The translations under genes and the position numbers were made by a program. Positions 57,047-64,000 of a DNA stretch of 64,000 nucleotides are shown here, piece by piece. The DNA is from Hyphomicrobiales bacterium (GTDB lineage Bacteria; Pseudomonadota; Alphaproteobacteria; Rhizobiales; Rhizobiaceae), in assembly GCA_900473685.1 (NCBI GenBank), contig UCNE01000026.1:1-64000 (forward strand). Direction: 5' to 3'. How positions within the stretch are numbered: the stretch's first letter is position 1; the number at the start of each line of letters is the position of its first letter. Below the pieces are notes generated by a model. It saw only the letters and a program-made list of their open reading frames with translations, searched no databases and was not told the DNA's origin.

Positions 57047-57343
57047 GATGATTATTGCAAGCGGCATCGTTCGCTCTTTCGCGCCTGACGGATGATGGAG
57101 CAGTCCATCTGGCGATCAGGCGGGTATAGGTCAGGGAGATGTGTCAGCAGGCTGAGTCTCTGTGGGCTGCAGAGATAGCCGCGTGCAGGTTTGATCTGCT
57201 GCCCAAGATCCTCGGCCCGGCTTGGCCGCGGCAGCACATTTTCGCACTCGAGGCGGGCTTTCGGACACTAAAACCAGGCTCCGGATACGAAGCGTTAACT
57301 ATATGCTTTGTAAATCAGAATCACCAACATGGAGAACCGCCTG
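57047..57343. other. Gap without a recognised gene
   Basis: About 300 bases between the operon promoter and a small hypothetical gene. No convincing coding sequence, repeat or terminator. Confidence 0.4.
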
Positions 57344-57658
57344 ATGAGTGCTGCGTTGAAGGATGTGCGTTTTTCTGAAACGGAAGAACGGGTCGTGCCG
57401 TTTCCCCTGTCGGGACAGGCAAGCATCATCAGACGCTGCGCAAGCGAGCTGGAAAACGTCCATGGCGACGAAGCTCTGCTGTATTGGAAAACCGAGTGCC
57501 GCGCCTTGGCAAAACGTCTGAGCAATCTCGGATGCTCCGAGGATGCCATCCGCAGCCAGGTGATGTCTTTCCAGACAGAAGTCCAGGTGGAAATGATGCG
57601 GCGTTATTCGGATCGGCTGGCGGCCGAAGCGCAGGATGGCTACACCCTCAATTCCTGA
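57344..57658 (+). CDS. Small conserved hypothetical protein (DUF6074-like)
   Basis: 104 residues with ATG at 57344 and GGAG nine bases before; a second ATG at 57329 is possible. The segment ERVVPFPLSGQASIIRRCA and the helix LLYWKTECRALAKRL resemble small rhizobial proteins of the DUF6074 type. No catalytic motif, signal peptide or membrane span; function unknown. Followed by a strong bidirectional terminator. Confidence 0.65.
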   Translation: MSAALKDVRFSETEERVVPFPLSGQASIIRRCASELENVHGDEALLYWKTECRALAKRLSNLGCSEDAIRSQVMSFQTEVQVEMMRRYSDRLAAEAQDGYTLNS

Positions 57659-57699
57659 GATGCAGGCCGCGGTTACAGATGCCGCTCGGTCAGAACACA

Positions 57700-57725
57700 A
57701 AAAGGGCAGCGCAGGCTGCCCTTTT
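57700..57725. terminator. Bidirectional Rho-independent terminator
   Basis: AAAAGGGCAGC (57700-57710) pairs perfectly with GCTGCCCTTTT (57715-57725) around a four-base loop, giving T-runs on both strands. It separates the convergent hypothetical and aspartate decarboxylase genes. Confidence 0.88.
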
Positions 57726-57748
57726 GTCGTTATGAAGGATCTGGTCCG

Positions 57749-61049
<3,301 letters not shown>

Positions 61050-61202
61050 AGGCCCCTCCGTATCAATGCTGCTTTGCGCGCCGGCCAAATCAGAGGGGAT
61101 GGTTGCGTTGTGGTCAAGGAAAAACTTAGGCGAGAAGATTAACAACACATCGGGATTGTTCAAATTTGAGACTCGCCGTCGAAAATACGGCAAAGGCTGA
61201 CT

Positions 61203-61234
61203 CAAATAAAAACGCCCGGCTTTCGCCGGGCGTT
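61203..61234 (-). terminator. Rho-independent terminator of deoR-tpi-rpiB operon
   Basis: AACGCCCGGC (61211-61220) pairs perfectly with GCCGGGCGTT (61225-61234) around a four-base loop. On the minus strand the stem is followed by TTTTTATTT, a standard terminator 60 bases after rpiB. Confidence 0.9.
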
Positions 61235-61293
61235 CATTCTGCAGGACATGAGGGAGGATCTACATATTCTGCGGAAGCAGTTTGATCAGAACA

Positions 61294-61731
61294 TCACTTG
61301 CCAGCGTCCAGACGGTCGATCGCCTGAACATTGCCGGCCGACGAGCCGTTCGGATCGAATTCGGATTCCAGCCACTTGTCGACGATGGCCTTGGCGAGTT
61401 CCGGTCCGATGACGCGGGCGCCCATGGTAATGATCTGCGCATTGTTGGATTTGGCGGCACGCTCGGCCGAATAGGTGTCATGGGTGAGCGCCGCGCGGAT
61501 ACCCGGCACCTTGTTGGCCGAGATCGAGACGCCGATACCGGTGCCGCAGATCAGGATGCCACGGTCATTCTGGCCGCTGACGATGGTTTCGGCCAATCCC
61601 TTGGACAGGTCGGCATAGAAGCCGGACTGGCTGAGATTGCTGACTTCGAGGCCGCTCTTGGTGGCGAGATGGGCTTCGATGATGTCGAGAAGCGGCTTGC
61701 CTGCGCTGTCGGCGCCGATTGCGATTTTCAT
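61294..61731 (-). CDS. rpiB: RpiB/LacAB-family sugar-phosphate isomerase (EryI-like)
   Basis: 145 residues, full RpiB fold. [16 protein letters not shown] at the start, and [24 protein letters not shown] with the catalytic Cys. Ser follows the Asp where ribose-5-phosphate isomerases usually have His, a variation seen in erythrose-4-phosphate-forming homologues. ATG at 61731 chosen with GGAAGGA upstream. Third gene after deoR and tpi. Confidence 0.85.
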   Translation of the reverse strand: MKIAIGADSAGKPLLDIIEAHLATKSGLEVSNLSQSGFYADLSKGLAETIVSGQNDRGILICGTGIGVSISANKVPGIRAALTHDTYSAERAAKSNNAQIITMGARVIGPELAKAIVDKWLESEFDPNGSSAGNVQAIDRLDAGK

Positions 61732-61759
61732 GGCTGTATCCTTCCGTTGACGGGTGGTT

Positions 61760-62527
61760 TCAGAGCGCCGCAGAGACGCGTTTGAGAATGTCGAGATAGC
61801 CGGCCACATCCCAGGCCGAGCGGCCAATGAACAGGCCATCAATGTGTGGTTTGGCAATCAGCTCCTCGCAATTGCCGGGATTAACGCTACCGCCGTAGAG
61901 AACCGGTACGGAAACGCCAAGGCTTGCCTTCGCCCATTCGGCGATCAGAGCATGACGTTCATCGGCATAGTCTGCCGAAGCCGGAATACCGTTGACGCCG
62001 ATCGCCCAGACCGGTTCGTAGGCTAGGAGCACCGGCTTTGCTTTGTCGGCGCCTTCAAGCAGTGCCAGAGCGCCTTCGACCTGCCGGCGCAATACGGCGT
62101 CGGCCTGTCCGGCTTCGCGTTCGGCCAGCGTTTCGCCAATGCAGATCAGCGGGATCAAGCCATGCCGGACGGCAGCTGCCGTCTTCAGGCCGACCGCGCG
62201 ATCGGTTTCGCCGAAATGTTCGCGCCGCTCGCTATGGCCGAGTTCGACGATATCAAGATTGCAATCCCTGAGCATCACCGGCGAGATTTCGCCGGTCCAG
62301 GCGCCGGCATCGTCCCAGTGCATGTTCTGGGCGCCGACCTTGACGCTCGTCTGGGCAAGCCGCTCCTTCACTTGGCGCGTGGCTGTAAATGGCGGAATGA
62401 CGAAGCGCTGGACGCGGTTGTCGCGCGTCGCGTCGGCTTCTGCCAGACCGTCGGCAAAGACCATCGCCTCGGCGAGCGTCTTGTTCATTTTCCAGCTGGT
62501 TCCAACCCAGACGGATGTCTTTGTCAT
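61760..62527 (-). CDS. Triose-phosphate-isomerase-family protein (EryH-like)
   Basis: 255 residues with the TIM catalytic set: WKMNKT (Lys), ELGHSERR (His) and [10 protein letters not shown] (Glu). Loop 6 reads GVNGIPAS instead of the usual GTGKTAT, which points to the tetrulose-phosphate isomerase paralogues used in erythritol catabolism and away from the glycolytic enzyme. Overlaps the regulator stop by four bases. Confidence 0.85.
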   Translation of the reverse strand: MTKTSVWVGTSWKMNKTLAEAMVFADGLAEADATRDNRVQRFVIPPFTATRQVKERLAQTSVKVGAQNMHWDDAGAWTGEISPVMLRDCNLDIVELGHSERREHFGETDRAVGLKTAAAVRHGLIPLICIGETLAEREAGQADAVLRRQVEGALALLEGADKAKPVLLAYEPVWAIGVNGIPASADYADERHALIAEWAKASLGVSVPVLYGGSVNPGNCEELIAKPHIDGLFIGRSAWDVAGYLDILKRVSAAL

Positions 62528-63309
62528 GCTGTGTCCTTCGCGGTTTTGCCGCTGATTTTCTGAAGCTTGATGCCGGCGTCCTTGAGGGCTTGTTCACAGG
62601 ACGGATCGATTTCCGCGCCGGTCAGGACGATGTCGAAGACGTCGAGCCCGGTCAGGAAATGCAGGGCGGATTTGCCGAACTTGCCGTGATCGACGAGCAG
62701 GACGGCTCGCGCCGCCGAGGTGATCATCTGCCGTTTTGTCTGGACGACTTCCTGGTCCTGATGAAAGGCGGAGGCACCATGGATGGCCGAGCTTGACAGG
62801 AAGGCCATGTCGGCCCGTAACGAACGCAGGGCCTCCTCGGTGGTGATACCGAAAAATCCGTTGAACTTCTTCGAATACTGGCCGCCAAGCGAGATCACAT
62901 CAATGCCGGGGATAGCCGCCAGTTTGTTGATCACGCCGAGATTGTTGGTGATCACCGTCAGTGGCCGGATATCCTTGAGATAATCAGCCACGCCTCCTGC
63001 GGTGGAGCCATCGTCGATGATGATGATCTGGCCGGGCTCGATCAGCGTCGCTGCGTGCTGGGCCAGCCGCCGCTTTTCTTCAGCGGCAATTTTTTCGCGG
63101 TAGCGGAAGTCGCTTTCGAATTGCGGGCTGGACTGGATCGAGGCGCCGCCATGAACTTTTCGCAAAAGGCCCGCCTGCTCGAGATCGTCGAGATCGCGGT
63201 GCACGGTCATCTTGCTGACGGCGAACCGGCCGGCGAGATCCTCGACCGAAGCCGAGCCCGTTTCCATCAGGATATCCATGATCGCCTGGCGGCGGTCTTC
63301 GGGCTTCAT
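62524..63309 (-). CDS. DeoR-family transcriptional regulator
   Basis: 261 residues. The N-terminal DeoR helix-turn-helix is SKMTVHRDLDDLEQAGLLRKVHGGA (about 30-57), followed by the sugar-phosphate sensor domain with IDDGSTAGGVADYL. First gene of the operon, overlapping tpi by four bases. GTGAT direct repeats lie upstream at 63379-63414 as candidate autoregulatory sites. Confidence 0.9.
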   Translation of the reverse strand: MKPEDRRQAIMDILMETGSASVEDLAGRFAVSKMTVHRDLDDLEQAGLLRKVHGGASIQSSPQFESDFRYREKIAAEEKRRLAQHAATLIEPGQIIIIDDGSTAGGVADYLKDIRPLTVITNNLGVINKLAAIPGIDVISLGGQYSKKFNGFFGITTEEALRSLRADMAFLSSSAIHGASAFHQDQEVVQTKRQMITSAARAVLLVDHGKFGKSALHFLTGLDVFDIVLTGAEIDPSCEQALKDAGIKLQKISGKTAKDTA

Positions 63310-63378
63310 AGTGGTGCTTTCGCGCGGTCTGTGTCTGTCCCAGATATAACTGTTGCTCTGAGAATTTCAACTAAAATA

Positions 63379-63414
63379 GTGATACTTTGTGATATTTGTA
63401 TGTGATGATGTGAT
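63379..63414. promoter_or_regulatory. GTGAT direct-repeat cluster upstream of deoR
   Basis: GTGAT occurs at 63379, 63389, 63402 and 63410; the first two units are ten bases apart and agree in eight of ten bases (GTGATACTTT, GTGATATTTG). Candidate DeoR operator in the 270-base divergent region with pncB. Confidence 0.5.
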
Positions 63415-63579
63415 GTTTCGTGCCAATGCTTCTGCTGCAAGCCTGTGCGGCCCGAGTTTTGCGGCTTTCGGGCAATTGCTTTGTTGCATCAGCCTGTTGC
63501 GGCGAGGCTAAATGCCGTGCCATGACTGGGGGATAACGGATACATCGCGCCATGCAGTGCTGGAGCGGGAGAGAGTTTC

Positions 63580-64000
63580 ATGACCAAGACGGATATCGCG
63601 CAGCGCGTTTATAACAACGCCTGGAAACTCGACCCGGTCGTGCGCAGCCTGCTCGACACGGATTTCTACAAGCTCCTGATGCTGCAGATGATCTGGCGGC
63701 TTTACCCCGACGTCGATGCAACCTTCTCGGTGATCAACCGCACCAAGACGGTTCTATTGACCGACGAAATCGACGAGCAGGAACTGCGCGAGCAACTGGA
63801 TTATGTACGCGGCCTGCGTTTCACCAAGAAGGAAATGATCTGGCTCGCCGGCAACACATTCTATGGCCGCAAGCAGATTTTTGCGCCGGATTTCCTCGCT
63901 TGGCTCGCCGATTTCCAGCTTCCGGATTACGAACTGTCCCGCAAGCACGGGCAGTACGAACTGACCTTTCCCGGCAAATGGACCCACACGACCATGTGGG
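63580..64000 (+). CDS. pncB: Nicotinate phosphoribosyltransferase, 5' part (runs off window)
   Basis: The first 140 codons are present. [20 protein letters not shown] and [12 protein letters not shown] are the typical N-terminal substrate-channel segments of PncB, which makes nicotinate mononucleotide for NAD salvage. A GGGAGAGAG site precedes the ATG at 63580. Divergent from deoR; the 3' part is outside the window. Confidence 0.93.
   Translation, partial: MTKTDIAQRVYNNAWKLDPVVRSLLDTDFYKLLMLQMIWRLYPDVDATFSVINRTKTVLLTDEIDEQELREQLDYVRGLRFTKKEMIWLAGNTFYGRKQIFAPDFLAWLADFQLPDYELSRKHGQYELTFPGKWTHTTMW

Overview
The window looks like part of a large secondary replicon (megaplasmid or chromid) of a Rhizobium/Agrobacterium-type alphaproteobacterium. 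The main reason is a complete repABC replication and partition cassette at about 34.5-38.5 kb, with two RepB-type palindromes upstream of repA, a counter-transcribed RNA between repB and repC, and an AT-rich patch inside repC. Gene content fits this: solute-binding-protein ABC importers, GntR/LysR/AraC/IclR/DeoR regulators, hydantoinase-type and sugar-acid enzymes. I saw no rRNA, tRNA or CRISPR.

Left part (1-25 kb): (i) A minus-strand operon starts at about 9.7 kb: ridA, a polar amino-acid ABC importer, hyuA, hyuB, an aminotransferase, a 5-dehydro-4-deoxyglucarate dehydratase, and the first codons of an aldehyde dehydrogenase cut by the window edge. A divergent FadR-type regulator faces it. 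It reads as import and breakdown of a cyclic amide or N-substituted amino acid, ending at 2-oxoglutarate. (ii) A plus-strand operon at 11.3-18 kb has a UTRA-type GntR regulator, nanE, a nanK-like ROK kinase and a family-1 sugar ABC importer, without a nanA lyase. It suggests use of N-acetylmannosamine or a related amino sugar. (iii) A LysR regulator diverges from a FecBCDE-type importer that carries a SAM methyltransferase as its last gene (18-24 kb). An AraC regulator and a broken membrane-protein remnant follow.

Middle (25-41 kb): a LuxR-type regulator, a large repeat-rich RTX/beta-helix surface or secreted protein, then a decayed mobile zone. That zone has an IS110-type transposase remnant, a tyrosine-recombinase remnant, a VapC toxin that has lost its antitoxin, a second VapC whose Phd-type antitoxin has a premature amber codon, and an intact tyrosine recombinase. 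About 1.6 kb without a recognisable gene leads to repABC. After repC come a membrane GGDEF-EAL protein and a divergent methyltransferase.

Right part (42-57 kb): an L-fucose regulon. A sugar ABC importer, mutarotase, dehydrogenases, a lactonase-type amidohydrolase, fuconate dehydratase, ketodeoxyfuconate dehydrogenase and a fumarylacetoacetase-fold hydrolase form the non-phosphorylating route from L-fucose to pyruvate plus L-lactate, under a divergent IclR regulator. A satellite operon (MaoC, class III CoA-transferase, and a solute-binding-fold protein without signal peptide) is not part of the known route. It shares TTCTT/TGTGAA-like upstream elements with the main regulon and is the most unusual part of the window.

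The end (57-64 kb) carries an aspartate 4-decarboxylase/AspT antiporter pair, a deoR-tpi-rpiB trio of the kind found with erythritol catabolism, and the 5' part of pncB.
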